DNA of 64,000 nt from NCBI GenBank assembly GCA_023411375.1, contig JAEYOW010000041.1:1-64000 (forward strand), written 5' to 3'. Position numbers and translations under genes: made by a program. The notes under the pieces are model-generated. The model was not told the DNA's origin, searched no databases, and was given only the letters and a program-made list of their open reading frames with translations. This document shows positions 1 to 7,827 of the stretch, piece by piece. The stretch comes from Bacillota bacterium. GTDB lineage: Bacteria; Bacillota; Clostridia; Christensenellales; Aristaeellaceae. The stretch's first letter is position 1; each line of letters begins with the position of its first letter.

Positions 1-59
1 TACAGCGTTACCAAGGTTTTTTTGTACTCTGGGCTGTACTGTGTCTTCTTTGTCGGCAT
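1..59 (-). CDS. IS3-family transposase OrfA, N-terminal fragment (runs off the window)
   Basis: The reverse strand starts with ATG at base 59 and reads MPTKKTQYSPEYKKTLVTL before leaving the window. This matches the beginning of IS3/IS150 OrfA proteins, in which a short basic stretch and 'YSPEYK' lead into the helix-turn-helix that binds the terminal repeats. An AAAAGGAGAAG ribosome site lies 5-6 bases upstream. OrfA normally acts with OrfB, the DDE integrase-like half made by -1 frameshifting, which would lie further left. Only 19 residues are visible, so the family call rests on the motif, the ribosome site and the adjoining terminal repeat together. Confidence 0.65.
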   Translation of the reverse strand, partial: MPTKKTQYSPEYKKTLVTL

Positions 60-120
60 TTTCTCTTCTCCTTTTGTGCTTGTCTATCATGATACACCAC
101 TTGTCTACTTTTGTAGTATA
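1..120 (-). mobile_element. IS3-family (IS150-like) insertion sequence, one end
   Basis: This is the upstream end of an insertion sequence whose body lies left of the window. Read on the minus strand, the end begins TATACTACAAAAGTAGACA, which resembles the IS150-type terminal repeat, and it is followed by a ribosome site and the start of an OrfA-type transposase. On the right, VirB4 homology starts abruptly at about base 121, so the boundary is placed there. The inferred result is an insertion into virB4. The exact end and the target duplication cannot be fixed because the other end is not visible. Confidence 0.7.
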
Positions 121-1004
121 GATCCAACCGCCAAGCCCCGATTGGAACGAATCGAAACGGACATCATCAACAATTTCAAGCACTTAGGCGTCGCGGTGGA
201 GAGCCTGAACGGGAAGGAACGCCTGCGGCTCATGCACGCTATTTTCCACATGGACACCAAAGAGAAGTTCGCCTTCGATTGGGACTGGCTCCCGCACTCG
301 GGGCTGTCCACGAAGGATTTTATCGCGCCTACAGGCTTCGAATTCCGCGACGGGCGACGCTTCCGCATGGGCGGCAAGCTGAGTTCTGTGAGCTTCCTGC
401 AAATCCTCGCCCCTGAGCTGAATGACCGTATGCTGGCGGACTTTCTCAACATGGAGAGCAGCCTGATCGTCAACATGCACATCCAATCCATCGACCAAAC
501 GGCAGCGATCAAACAGATCAAGCGGAAAATTACCGATCTGGACAAGAGCAAGATCGAGGAGCAGAAAAAAGCCATCCGTTCGGGCTACGACATGGACATC
601 ATCCCCTCCGATCTCGCCACCTACGGCGGGGAGGCGAAAAAGCTCCTGCAAGACCTGCAAAGCCATAACGAGCGCATGTTCCTTGTGACCTTCCTCGTGA
701 TGAACACCGCCGATACCAAGCAGCAGCTTGAAAACACGGTGTTTCAGGCGCAGGGCATCGCGCAGAAATACAACTGCGCGCTGGAACGGCTGGACTTCCA
801 ACAGGAAAAGGCACTCATGTCCTCGTTGCCGCTGGGCTACAACCAAATCGAAATTCAACGTGGATTGACTACCAGTAGCACGGCGATCTTTGTGCCATTT
901 ACCACCCAGGAGCTGTTTCAGACAGAAGGCGAGCCATTGTATTACGGCCTCAATGCGTTGAGCAACAACCTGATTATGGTGGATAGGAAGAAATTAAAGA
1001 ACCC
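121..1004 (+). pseudogene. virB4-like conjugation ATPase, middle part (both ends removed)
   Basis: The translation begins DPTAKPRLERIETDIINNF and continues through 'GLSTKDFIAPTGFEF' and 'SFLQILAPELNDRMLADF', segments conserved in VirB4/TraE-type ATPases of Tn1549-like ICEs. VirB4 powers assembly of and transport through the conjugation channel. About the first 120 residues expected from the family are missing because an IS abuts base 121. The frame is lost after codons for LKNP at 1003, where a serine-recombinase transposon is inserted, and after that point the frame reads transposon DNA to a stop at 1167. The Walker A half of the gene resumes at 7828. Neither half can make a working ATPase. 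Confidence 0.93.
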
Positions 1005-1154
1005 CAAAGGAGTGTATCGTAAAGGAACGGGGACACCCCGAAAACAACAGGCAGTCAGGCCGCAGGCGGCACAGTGGCGCGGGAAAGGACGCGCCGAGGT
1101 GATTTTGACGGTAGTATATCACAGACAACCGAATATGGAAAGGGGGCTAATCCT

Positions 1155-1328
1155 ATGCCTACATTGACAGCAGACAGAACGGCGGAACGCACCGACAAGC
1201 CGCTGCACATCACAAAGCGGATTGGCTCCACGACCTACAAGGTGAGCGTCCATTTCAGCAGGACGAGCAGGGAAACCATGGGCGATAAGCTGATACGCCT
1301 GATTGAAAGGGACGCGGTGAAACAGTGA
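1155..1328 (+). CDS. TnpW-like small transposon protein
   Basis: The 57-residue product reads MPTLTADRTAERTDKPLH and then 'RIGSTTYKVSVHFSRTS', resembling the short TnpW proteins that sit directly before serine recombinase genes in Tn4451-type elements. Their function is not established. I chose the ATG at 1155 because an AGGGGG ribosome site precedes it (1141-1146); the frame is open further upstream to 1074 without such a site. The stop codon overlaps a GTG at 1325 in the recombinase frame, suggesting translational coupling. The protein has no visible enzyme motif. Confidence 0.75.
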   Translation: MPTLTADRTAERTDKPLHITKRIGSTTYKVSVHFSRTSRETMGDKLIRLIERDAVKQ

Positions 1329-1375
1329 AAACGACACCGAGAGCCGCAACGCCGGACAGCCGGAAAGAGGAAAGC

Positions 1376-3211
1376 ATGAACAACGACAAGCTGACTATCC
1401 TTTACGAGAGATTGAGCCACGAGGACGGGCGGGAAAATGAATCCCTGTCCATTGAGCATCAAAAGGAATACCTGGAGGAATACGCGGCCCGGAACGGCTT
1501 TACCAATGTTGTCCATCGGACGGATGACGGGTGGAGCGGTACACGCTGGGACAGGCCCGGATTTTTGCAGATAATGGAGGACATCGAGCGCGGCAATGTG
1601 GGGCAAATCCTGATTAAAGACATGAGCAGATTGGGCCGCGACCACTTGCGCGTGGGGCTGTTTTTGGAGCAGTTACGGGAGCGGGGCGTCAGGCTGATCG
1701 CCGTTGCCGAGGGCATCGACACCGCCAAGGGCGAGGACGATTTCATGCCCTTCCGAAACATCTTTGCGGAGTGGCACGCCAGGGACACCAGCCGGAAGAT
1801 ACGGGCGATTTTCGGCGCGAGGACGGCGGCGGGGAAGCACGTCACCGGCGCACTCCCCTACGGCTATCTGCACGACCCGGACGACCGCCAGAAGTGGATT
1901 TTGGACGAGGAAGCCGCCCCCGTTGTCAAGCGCATCTTCCAGGGCGTTATCGAGGGCAAGCCCATCGCCAGAATTGCGGAGGAATTGACCGCCGAGCGGA
2001 TACTCACCCCCGCCGCCCATTGGAGGGCCATCGGGGAGCGGGTGAGCATGGGCGCGTCGGGCGCAGACCCCTACAAATGGGCCACCGCCACCCTTATCCA
2101 AATCCTCAAAAAAGAAGAATATATGGGCTGGACAGTCCTCAACAAGACCGCCACGGAAAGCTACAAATCCAAGAAGCGGGAGGCCACCCCGCAGGAAAAT
2201 CGGCTGATTTTCAAAGACACCCACCCCGCCATCATTGACGAGGAAACATGGAATGTTGTCCAGCGTCTGCGGGAAACGAAGCGCGTCCGGGAGCGCATCG
2301 GCGGCGAGCCGAACCCGCTGACCGGCGTTCTGTACTGCGCCGATTGCGGACAGAAGATGTACCACAAGCAGGGCAGCACCGGCAGGCCCGACCAGCCCCA
2401 CCATGAGTATGTCTGTTCCAGCTACCGCCACTATTCCCGAAGCTGCACCTGTCACTATATCCGCGTCAGCGTTGTGGAAAGCCTGGTGCTGGAAGCCATA
2501 CGGCGGGTCAGCGGATATGTGCGGGAGAACGAGGCGGAGTTTATCGAGCGCGTCCGGGAGAAATCCTCATTACAGCAGGAGGCGGCGGTAAAGGAGAGCC
2601 GCAAAAAGCTGTCAAAGGCCAAGCGGCGGCGGGAGGAAATCAGCGGCTTAATCAAGAAGCTGTATGAAGCCTATGCCACGGGGAAGATACCCGAAAACCA
2701 CTTTTCCGAACTGCTGTCCGGCTACGACACCGAGCAGAAAACCCTTGACGGGGAAATCGAGAGGTTACAGGCCGAAATCGACCGCTACAACACCGACAGC
2801 GTGAGGGCCGACAAGTTTATCGAATTGGTGAAGCGGCACACCGAGTTTACCGAGTTTTCCGCATCCCTGCTGAATGAATTTGTGGAGAAGATAATCGTCC
2901 ATGAGGCCACCAAAGTGAACGGGGTGCGGGAGCAGGAGGTTGAAATCTATCTGAACTTTATCGGCAAATTCGACCTGCCCGAACAGGAGGAACAGCCGGA
3001 GGAACCGCCGGTAAGAAAGAGCCGGAAAAAGCGCCGCCACGAAATGACGGAGGAACAGCGGGCGGCTTTGCGTGAGCGGGACAAGGAACGCTATGCCCGA
3101 AAAGTAGCCGCCAGGAAAGCCGCCGAGGAAGCACAGCGGGCGGCAATTCTGAAAGGCACAGCCTACGAAATCAGGCCGCAGGAAGCCGGAGCCGCCCATG
3201 CCGCCATCTGA
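1376..3211 (+). CDS. tnpX-like: Large serine recombinase, TnpX-like
   Basis: This 611-residue protein catalyses excision and integration of the transposon through a serine-DNA intermediate. The N-terminal resolvase domain contains the catalytic serine in 'LYERLSHED' (residue 14) and the 'IKDMSRLGRD' and 'GVRLIAV' motifs. A recombinase domain follows at about residues 165-270. A Cys-rich zinc ribbon begins at 'LYCADCGQKM' (about 318) and closes with CSS and CTC cysteines. A coiled coil spans about 395-480, and the C-terminus is strongly basic. The ATG at 1376 has a good AAAGAGG site; a GTG at 1325 overlapping tnpW is the alternative start. All expected domains are present, so this gene is probably functional. 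Confidence 0.93.
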   Translation: MNNDKLTILYERLSHEDGRENESLSIEHQKEYLEEYAARNGFTNVVHRTDDGWSGTRWDRPGFLQIMEDIERGNVGQILIKDMSRLGRDHLRVGLFLEQLRERGVRLIAVAEGIDTAKGEDDFMPFRNIFAEWHARDTSRKIRAIFGARTAAGKHVTGALPYGYLHDPDDRQKWILDEEAAPVVKRIFQGVIEGKPIARIAEELTAERILTPAAHWRAIGERVSMGASGADPYKWATATLIQILKKEEYMGWTVLNKTATESYKSKKREATPQENRLIFKDTHPAIIDEETWNVVQRLRETKRVRERIGGEPNPLTGVLYCADCGQKMYHKQGSTGRPDQPHHEYVCSSYRHYSRSCTCHYIRVSVVESLVLEAIRRVSGYVRENEAEFIERVREKSSLQQEAAVKESRKKLSKAKRRREEISGLIKKLYEAYATGKIPENHFSELLSGYDTEQKTLDGEIERLQAEIDRYNTDSVRADKFIELVKRHTEFTEFSASLLNEFVEKIIVHEATKVNGVREQEVEIYLNFIGKFDLPEQEEQPEEPPVRKSRKKRRHEMTEEQRAALRERDKERYARKVAARKAAEEAQRAAILKGTAYEIRPQEAGAAHAAI

Positions 3212-3302
3212 ACCCCACCGAGCCGCCATGCTGAAAAAGAGCGTGGCGGCTTTTCCATTCCTATCCATTCCAGACCGAAAAAATGAAAGGAGATTTTGAC
3301 AA

Positions 3303-3686
3303 ATGGCAAAGACCAAAATTGAGAAAATCGCAAGCATCGAGGAAGAAATTAAGCAGCTTGAAAACAAGAAAAAGCGGCTTATCCAGGAGCAGAAAGAGCA
3401 GGAGCGCAAGGACAGGACAAACCGCCTCTGCAAGCGCATGGGGCTTTTTGAAAAGCTGCTGCCCGACACCATCCCGCTGACCGAGGAACAGTTTAAGACC
3501 TTTTTGGAGCAGACTGTAATGACCGAACACAGCCGCCGCATACTGGACGGATTGACCGCCCGGAACGCCGCCACAGCCCCCGCACAGGGCGCGGGAACGG
3601 CGGTGAGGGGTAACACCCAGCCCGCCGCCAAAACCGCCCTTACATCGCAGGAGGACGGCGCAGACGGGAGCGCGGCGCAAGGGTAA
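3303..3686 (+). CDS. DUF3847 family small coiled-coil protein
   Basis: The 127-residue product starts MAKTKIEKIASIEEEIKQ and continues with a charged coiled coil (about residues 1-40), then 'RTNRLCKRMGLFEKLLPD' and 'LTEEQFKTFLEQT'. This layout matches DUF3847 proteins found beside mobilization genes in Clostridia transposons. A role as an accessory relaxosome or regulatory protein is inference only. The start follows an AAAGGAG ribosome site (3290-3296). The tail after about residue 85 is Ala/Gln/Gly-rich and low complexity. It overlaps the left copy of a 23-base repeat and ends just before a terminator-like hairpin. Confidence 0.75.
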   Translation: MAKTKIEKIASIEEEIKQLENKKKRLIQEQKEQERKDRTNRLCKRMGLFEKLLPDTIPLTEEQFKTFLEQTVMTEHSRRILDGLTARNAATAPAQGAGTAVRGNTQPAAKTALTSQEDGADGSAAQG

Positions 3687-3696
3687 CGGGCTTGCG
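3674..3696 (+). repeat. 23-base direct repeat, left copy
   Basis: The 23 bases starting GGCGCAAGGGTAACG and ending GGGCTTGCG occur identically at 5163-5185. The copies bracket the lower-GC cargo block with the minus-strand small gene and the lipoprotein. The repeat is internally symmetrical (CGCAAG/CTTGCG), so it can form a hairpin. Confidence 0.85.
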
Positions 3697-3702
3697 GAGC
3701 GA

Positions 3703-3730
3703 GGCCGGGGGTACTACACTTCCCCCGGCC
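3703..3730 (+). terminator. Terminator-like hairpin after DUF3847 gene
   Basis: GGCCGGGGG pairs with CCCCCGGCC around the loop TACTACACTT, giving a strong GC stem 16 bases past the DUF3847 stop codon. Only a short T stretch follows, so termination is plausible but not certain. Confidence 0.5.
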
Positions 3731-3778
3731 TTGTCGGGCATTACAAAAATTGAGTAATCGACGATTCGGTAATATTGC

Positions 3779-4156
3779 TTACACTGACGTACCCCATAGA
3801 CATAAAATGTATTCACTTTTAGTTTCTAAACCCAAACTTATATCATTCCATTTAGGAGGGATAATATTTACTGCCTTGATTACAGGTTCATGTAGTATGT
3901 CTATGCGCTGATTCATGTTTTCCAATCGCGACTTCATCCACGCTACATTATCGTCAGAAGCAGGTAAGTTAGTACGATTTTTATACATCTCAGTCCAATT
4001 ACTGCAAAACCTCTCGTCTGATTCCAAAAAAATTAAAGCCGCTGTAATAAAGTCATTTAATGACGAAAATATATTTTTCGGGGCAACAACAATTAAAATA
4101 TTCTGCTCTGAAGCGCCAGTGTTGAAACAAAGATTTCCAAAGCTAATTGCAATCAT
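3779..4156 (-). CDS. Hypothetical cargo protein, minus strand
   Basis: This is a 125-residue product of unknown family starting MIAISFGNLCFNTGASEQ. It has a hydrophobic stretch near residues 20-45 and a charged middle ('SDERFCSNWTEMYKNR'); no motif is recognised. It is supported as a gene by an AAGGAG ribosome site 10 bases before the ATG, by its low-GC composition unlike flanking transposon genes, and by the absence of a better plus-strand alternative. It lies head-to-head with the lipoprotein gene (158-base gap) and both sit between two copies of a 23-base repeat, suggesting they arrived as one cargo block. Confidence 0.55.
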   Translation of the reverse strand: MIAISFGNLCFNTGASEQNILIVVAPKNIFSSLNDFITAALIFLESDERFCSNWTEMYKNRTNLPASDDNVAWMKSRLENMNQRIDILHEPVIKAVNIIPPKWNDISLGLETKSEYILCLWGTSV

Positions 4157-4313
4157 TCAATCAAATCTCCTTGTCAAAATAATTTTATCACAGCCAGAGA
4201 CATATTTCCAGGCTAAAATTTCTTGTCCACTATGCAAACAGCTTCATTTTATGCTATACTGTTGTCCAGAAACTAAAGAGGACAGATTTGTTTCAGATTG
4301 GAGGCATGATGCC

Positions 4314-5042
4314 ATGAAAAGAAAGTATGCTCTTGCCGCAGCCCTGGTCGGGGCGCTGGTGCTGCCGCTGTTCGGCTGCCAGAAAAACACAGGAGAAAAA
4401 TTGAGTGAGGAAGAAGTGCAGCGGCAAGCCTATGAATATCTTGCCAGCCGGTATAGTGCAGAGTTTACAATCCTGCGCTGTGATACCAAGGCCAACTCCC
4501 CCGGCCCTATTCCTGGTGGCGGTTCCCATTGGGAACTCCTGGTGAAGTCAGACCAGTTTCCAGAAGATGATTTTTCTGTTTACTACGGCAGGGAAAAGGC
4601 TGAAAATGGAGAATGGTATTGGACAGATAATTATTATTCCTTGCTGTTCCGTGATGAAGCAAATTCTAAAATCAAAGCCGCCGCTGAACAGTTTTTCAAT
4701 GTTGACTGTCTGATTGAAAGCCTGTGGGGAATAAATTTGTGGCCGGAGAGTATTGGAGAAAACAACACTTTTCAAGATTGGCTTAATGCTGGGGGAAAGT
4801 GTCCTACATTCGTCCTATATTTGGAAGAAACAGCCCCGGAGGAAACATTGTGCCAAGAGTTTGCAGACAGCCTTTTGACTGAATTTCCAACGATAAAATA
4901 CATCTCGTTTTATGGAATGACAGCAGGTGCTTTTGATGAAGTAGCCGCTAATGGCGGAGTATTGACAGACCTTTGGAACGACCATCCAGAATGGAGGATT
5001 GGGCAAGTAAGCTGTAAATGCAACAATCTCAAAACGGAATAG
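4314..5042 (+). CDS. Putative lipoprotein, cargo of the transposon
   Basis: The 242-residue protein starts MKRKYALAAALVGALVLP and has a lipobox 'LFGC' with the acylated cysteine at residue 22, so it should be anchored outside the membrane. The mature part shows no recognised enzyme motif; it has aromatic-rich segments such as 'WYWTDNYYSLLFRD' and 'GGSHWELLVKSDQF'. The frame is open upstream to 3915, but the signal peptide and the TTGGAGG ribosome site at 4298-4304 fix the start at 4314. It is lower in GC than the recombinase and relaxase genes and lies inside the repeat-bracketed cargo block. Confidence 0.75.
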   Translation: MKRKYALAAALVGALVLPLFGCQKNTGEKLSEEEVQRQAYEYLASRYSAEFTILRCDTKANSPGPIPGGGSHWELLVKSDQFPEDDFSVYYGREKAENGEWYWTDNYYSLLFRDEANSKIKAAAEQFFNVDCLIESLWGINLWPESIGENNTFQDWLNAGGKCPTFVLYLEETAPEETLCQEFADSLLTEFPTIKYISFYGMTAGAFDEVAANGGVLTDLWNDHPEWRIGQVSCKCNNLKTE

Positions 5043-5320
5043 TCAGTAGTGGTTTCCACCGATTGACAATCGAACAAAATCCGATTAGTCGCTCGAAATC
5101 GAAGCGTTATTTTGACGCTCTGATTTTCGGGCGGCTTTCTATTTTCTCAAATGCTAACGGGGCGGGGCGCAAGGGTAACGGGCTTGCGCCCTGTCCCCTG
5201 CCCCCGGCAAGGGCGCACTTATATACCACATGAATGTGGTATGTGCGGTCTTGCAGACGGCGTTTTGTGCCTCTCGGCACAAAAGGACGGGGGAACGACC
5301 CGCAGAAAGGAGAACAGACC
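5043..5320 (+). other. Intergenic region upstream of the transposon relaxase, possible oriT zone
   Basis: No gene is seen in these 278 bases. They hold short inverted repeats around 5063-5125, the second copy of the 23-base repeat (5163-5185) inside a GGGCGCAAG/CTTGCGCCC hairpin (5162-5188), and an ACATGAATGTGGT motif near 5229. Origins of transfer commonly lie directly upstream of MobA/MobL genes, so this is the likeliest site for one. No nick site can be identified from sequence alone. Confidence 0.4.
5163..5185 (+). repeat. 23-base direct repeat, right copy, within a hairpin
   Basis: This copy is identical to 3674-3696. Here the flanking bases extend the stem to GGGCGCAAG (5162-5170) and CTTGCGCCC (5180-5188) around the loop GGTAACGGG. 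It lies 135 bases before the relaxase start. Confidence 0.85.
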
Positions 5321-6727
5321 ATAGCAATCTATCATTGCAGTATCAAAATCATCTCCCGCGGCAAGGGCAAGTCCGCCGTTGCCGCCGCCGCTTACCGGGC
5401 GGGGGAGAAACTCACTAACAACTTTGACGGGGAAACCCACGACTACACCCACAAGGGCGGCGTAGTCCACACCGAGATTTTATTGCCAGACCACGCCCCC
5501 GCCGCTTTCTCTGACCGGGCGGTTTTGTGGAACGCGGTGGAGAAAATCGAGAAAGCGAAAAACGCCCAGCTTGCAAGAGAAATTGAAATTGCCCTGCCCC
5601 GTGAATTGACAAGGGAGCAGGGCATTTCTCTTGTCCGCCAGTATGTAAAAGAGCAGTTTGTCAATGCGGGAATGTGCGCCGACTTTGCCGTCCACGACAC
5701 GGGCGGCGGCAATCCCCACGCCCATATCATGCTGACAATGCGCCCCATCGAGCAGGGCGGCGCGTGGGGCGCGAAGCAGAAAAAGGAGTACATTCTTGAC
5801 CCGCAGGGCAGGAAAATCTATGACCCGAAAAAGCGGCAGTACAAATGCAAGGCCATCCCCGCCACCGACTGGAACGAGCAGACCAAGGCCGAGGAATGGC
5901 GGGCGGCGTGGGCGCAGCTTTGCAACCGGGCGTTGGAGCAGTACGGACACGCCGAGCGCATCGACCACCGCAGTTATGAGCGGCAGGGCATCGACCAAAT
6001 CCCCACCGTCCATTTAGGCGTTGCCGCTTCCGCTATGGAGAAGCGCGGCATCCGCACCGAGCGCGGCGATCTGAACCGGGAAATCGAAGTGACGAACCAA
6101 AAACTCCGGCAACTGAAAGCCCGTATCTCCAAGCTGCAAAAGTGACTGAAAGAGGAACAGGAGAACACCGAGCCGCCCACCCTTGCCGACTATATCCAGG
6201 GCATCCTGTCCCGCAGGGCGCGGGAGGGGAAATCGCAGGTTTCCCAATCCATCTATAACCTCAAGGACGCGGCGAAAATGCTGAACTTCCTGCAAGCCAA
6301 CAATATCATGGATATGGCGGGGCTTGATGAAAAATTCAAGTCCATGATAGGGGAACAGCTTGACATTCAGCATAAGCTGAAACCCATTGAACGGCGGTTA
6401 GGCACTCTGAAAAAGCACATCGAGCAGGCCGACATTTATTTCAAGTATAAGGGAAAAAAGAAACTGACCGAGGCCGAGCAAATCCTGTTCACGGCGGCGC
6501 ACGACTATCTGAAAGGCGTGATGAACGGCAAGACCGCCCTGCCGGTAAAGGCATGGAAAGCGGAGTATGCCAAGCTGACCGCCGAGAGGAAAACACTCAA
6601 TCAGCGGTATCTTGTGCTGAAAAAGGAAGTGAAAGAAGCCGAGCAAATCCGCAGAAGCGTTTACAATATCTTGCGGCAGGAACAGCGGGAACAACAGCCC
6701 CGCAGGGCGCAGGATATGGAGCGGTAA
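5321..6727 (+). pseudogene. mobA-like: MobA/MobL-family relaxase, start codon and one sense codon lost
   Basis: The frame encodes a MobA/MobL relaxase that would nick oriT and pilot DNA. It shows 'IYHCSIKIISRGKGKSAVAA', then 'AREIEIALPRELTREQG' and the metal-binding 'GGGNPHAHIMLT' motif. A helical C-terminal region follows (to 6727). Homologues begin MAIYHCS. Here an AAAGGAG site at 5306-5312 is followed at normal spacing by ATA (5321-5323) instead of ATG. After 'ISKLQK' an in-frame TGA at 6143-6145 stands where TGG would keep the frame open through 'LKEEQENTEPPTLADYIQ' and on to the stop at 6727. Translation from an upstream ATG (5234) is possible but would lack a matching site. Both lesions are G-to-A changes. 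Confidence 0.82.
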
Positions 6728-6791
6728 CGGACAGGGCGGCGGGGAGCAATTCACAACACATATCTCCCACCGCTCATCCAACGGTATTTTG

Positions 6792-7256
6792 CTATTTTAT
6801 TCCACGCAAAACTCCGTGTAGTTGAAAATTTGCCTGTTCCAGCATTTTGATTAAATGCGGTTCTGCATTTGTTATTTCCGCAAAATCAAAAGCAGTTTGT
6901 CCAGGCTTATCAGCTAAAGATGGGTCTGCACCATGTTCAATTAGTAGTCGAATAATTTCCTCTCGGTTATCCATTTTCTTCAAGAATACCACTGCTAATG
7001 GACGAACACCATCTTTGCGACCACGATTTGGGTCTGCTCCAGCCTCTAACAACACCTTGACAATATCGGCTTTATATTGCATCACCGCAATCATCAAATA
7101 AGTGTATCCTTGTGGGTCTGATATGTTAATATCCGGGATGGTTTCTATAATGCCTTTAATTCGATGAAGCTGACTTGTTATACTTCCTTTGCCTAACTCC
7201 GTTTTATATACTGCCATTTCATTTAACAATATGTCCATTTTTTTATTTGGTTGCAT
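6792..7256 (-). CDS. Ankyrin-repeat protein, minus strand cargo
   Basis: This 154-residue protein contains about three ankyrin repeats: 'DPQGYTYLMIAVMQYKAD' with 'VKVLLEAGADPN', 'DGVRPLAVVFLKKMDN' with 'IRLLIEHGADPS', and 'PGQTAFDFAEI'. Ankyrin repeats bind other proteins, but the partner is unknown. There is no signal peptide, so it is probably cytoplasmic. The ATG at 7256 has an AAAAGGGG site upstream. It is convergent with the relaxase remnant, lower in GC than it, and looks like acquired cargo of the transposon. Confidence 0.85.
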   Translation of the reverse strand: MQPNKKMDILLNEMAVYKTELGKGSITSQLHRIKGIIETIPDINISDPQGYTYLMIAVMQYKADIVKVLLEAGADPNRGRKDGVRPLAVVFLKKMDNREEIIRLLIEHGADPSLADKPGQTAFDFAEITNAEPHLIKMLEQANFQLHGVLRGIK

Positions 7257-7361
7257 AAGATTTTCCCCTTTTATCTAAAGCTACTAATCAGGATTTGTAT
7301 TTGTTTAAGTATAGCATATTTCCCTGCTTAAAACAATCCCTGTCCTATGTCCGTTCCGCCT

Positions 7362-7438
7362 ATCCAGACTGTCAAGGGGCGAGTAGTATTTTTTGCTTCG
7401 CAAAAAATCTCCACTCTCCCCCCTTGACCGTCTGGATT
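7362..7438 (+). repeat. Long two-part inverted repeat (77 bases)
   Basis: ATCCAGAC-GTCAAGGGG on the left pairs with CCCCTTGAC-GTCTGGAT on the right, and inside it ATTTTTTGC pairs with GCAAAAAAT around TTC. The structure is far larger than a normal terminator and ends with a T run. It may be a terminator, an oriT-like structure or a remnant of a small inverted-repeat element. Confidence 0.75.
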
Positions 7439-7741
7439 TTTGCCGTTGCCATTTCGCCGCCGAAAACGGGGAACAGGATTTGACAACCCTGCCCCCCGCT
7501 TTCGTCCGCTCCATTCTAACGGCAAAACCGTCTGCACTGGTGCAGCGGCTGACGGTAGGTTTTGCGGTGGCTCTGCCCCCGCGCCCCCGGCCTCTCCCAA
7601 AGAACAGGATAAGGGCAAGCGCGTAACCGGCGGGCGTGGACATTTAGACTTGCGGCACAGCCCCCAAACCCGCATGAATACGGGCTTCCTGGGGCGTTCC
7701 AAGCCCCGGCGCGGGGCAGGGTAAGGGTTTTATACTACCCA

Positions 7742-7780
7742 CCCCCGAAAACGGCTTTTAACCGTCCACGGGGGCCTTTT
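7742..7780 (+). terminator. Terminator-like hairpin near transposon right end
   Basis: CCCCCG at 7742-7747 pairs with CGGGGG at 7769-7774, with an inner CGG/CCG pairing, and CC plus TTTT follows. It would stop transcripts crossing between transposon and virB4. Confidence 0.55.
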
Positions 7781-7827
7781 CGCCTGATTTTTCCCATCCC
7801 TTGAAAAGTTCCTCTTGACAAAAAGCC

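Larger units (their letters stand above)
1005..7827 (+). mobile_element. 6.8 kb mobilizable transposon with large serine recombinase, inserted in virB4
   Basis: Joining base 1004 to base 7828 restores an uninterrupted virB4 frame reading LKNPNGLILGTPGSGKSF, so the intervening 6823 bp is an insertion. Both junctions contain CC (1003-1004 and 7826-7827), which fits the two-base crossover of large serine recombinases. The element encodes TnpW-like, TnpX-like recombinase, DUF3847, a small minus-strand protein, a lipoprotein, a MobA/MobL relaxase remnant and an ankyrin-repeat protein. This is the Tn4451-like mobilizable transposon plan. It could move by excision as a circle and be mobilized in trans, although its own relaxase gene is damaged. 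Confidence 0.92.
7257..7827 (+). other. Non-coding right end of the transposon
   Basis: These 570 bases hold no convincing gene. They contain an AT-rich leader for the ankyrin gene, a long hairpin (7362-7438), a GC-rich stretch with short frames in all phases but no ribosome sites, a terminator-like stem (7742-7780), and the recombination end at the CC of 7826-7827. Confidence 0.6.

Noticed and set aside
1011..1167. C-terminal extension of VirB4 past 1005
   Set aside because: These codons belong to the transposon left end; the true VirB4 sequence resumes at 7828.
2765..3631. A minus-strand membrane-like frame opposite the recombinase
   Set aside because: No start signal; overlaps the recombinase and DUF3847 genes, which match families.
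3915..4313. Upstream extension of the lipoprotein frame
   Set aside because: It overlaps a minus-strand gene with a good ribosome site, and the signal peptide and RBS place the start at 4314.
6143..6145. TGA read as tryptophan (altered genetic code)
   Set aside because: Many genes here end in TGA and use TGG for Trp; a simple mutation in the relaxase explains it.
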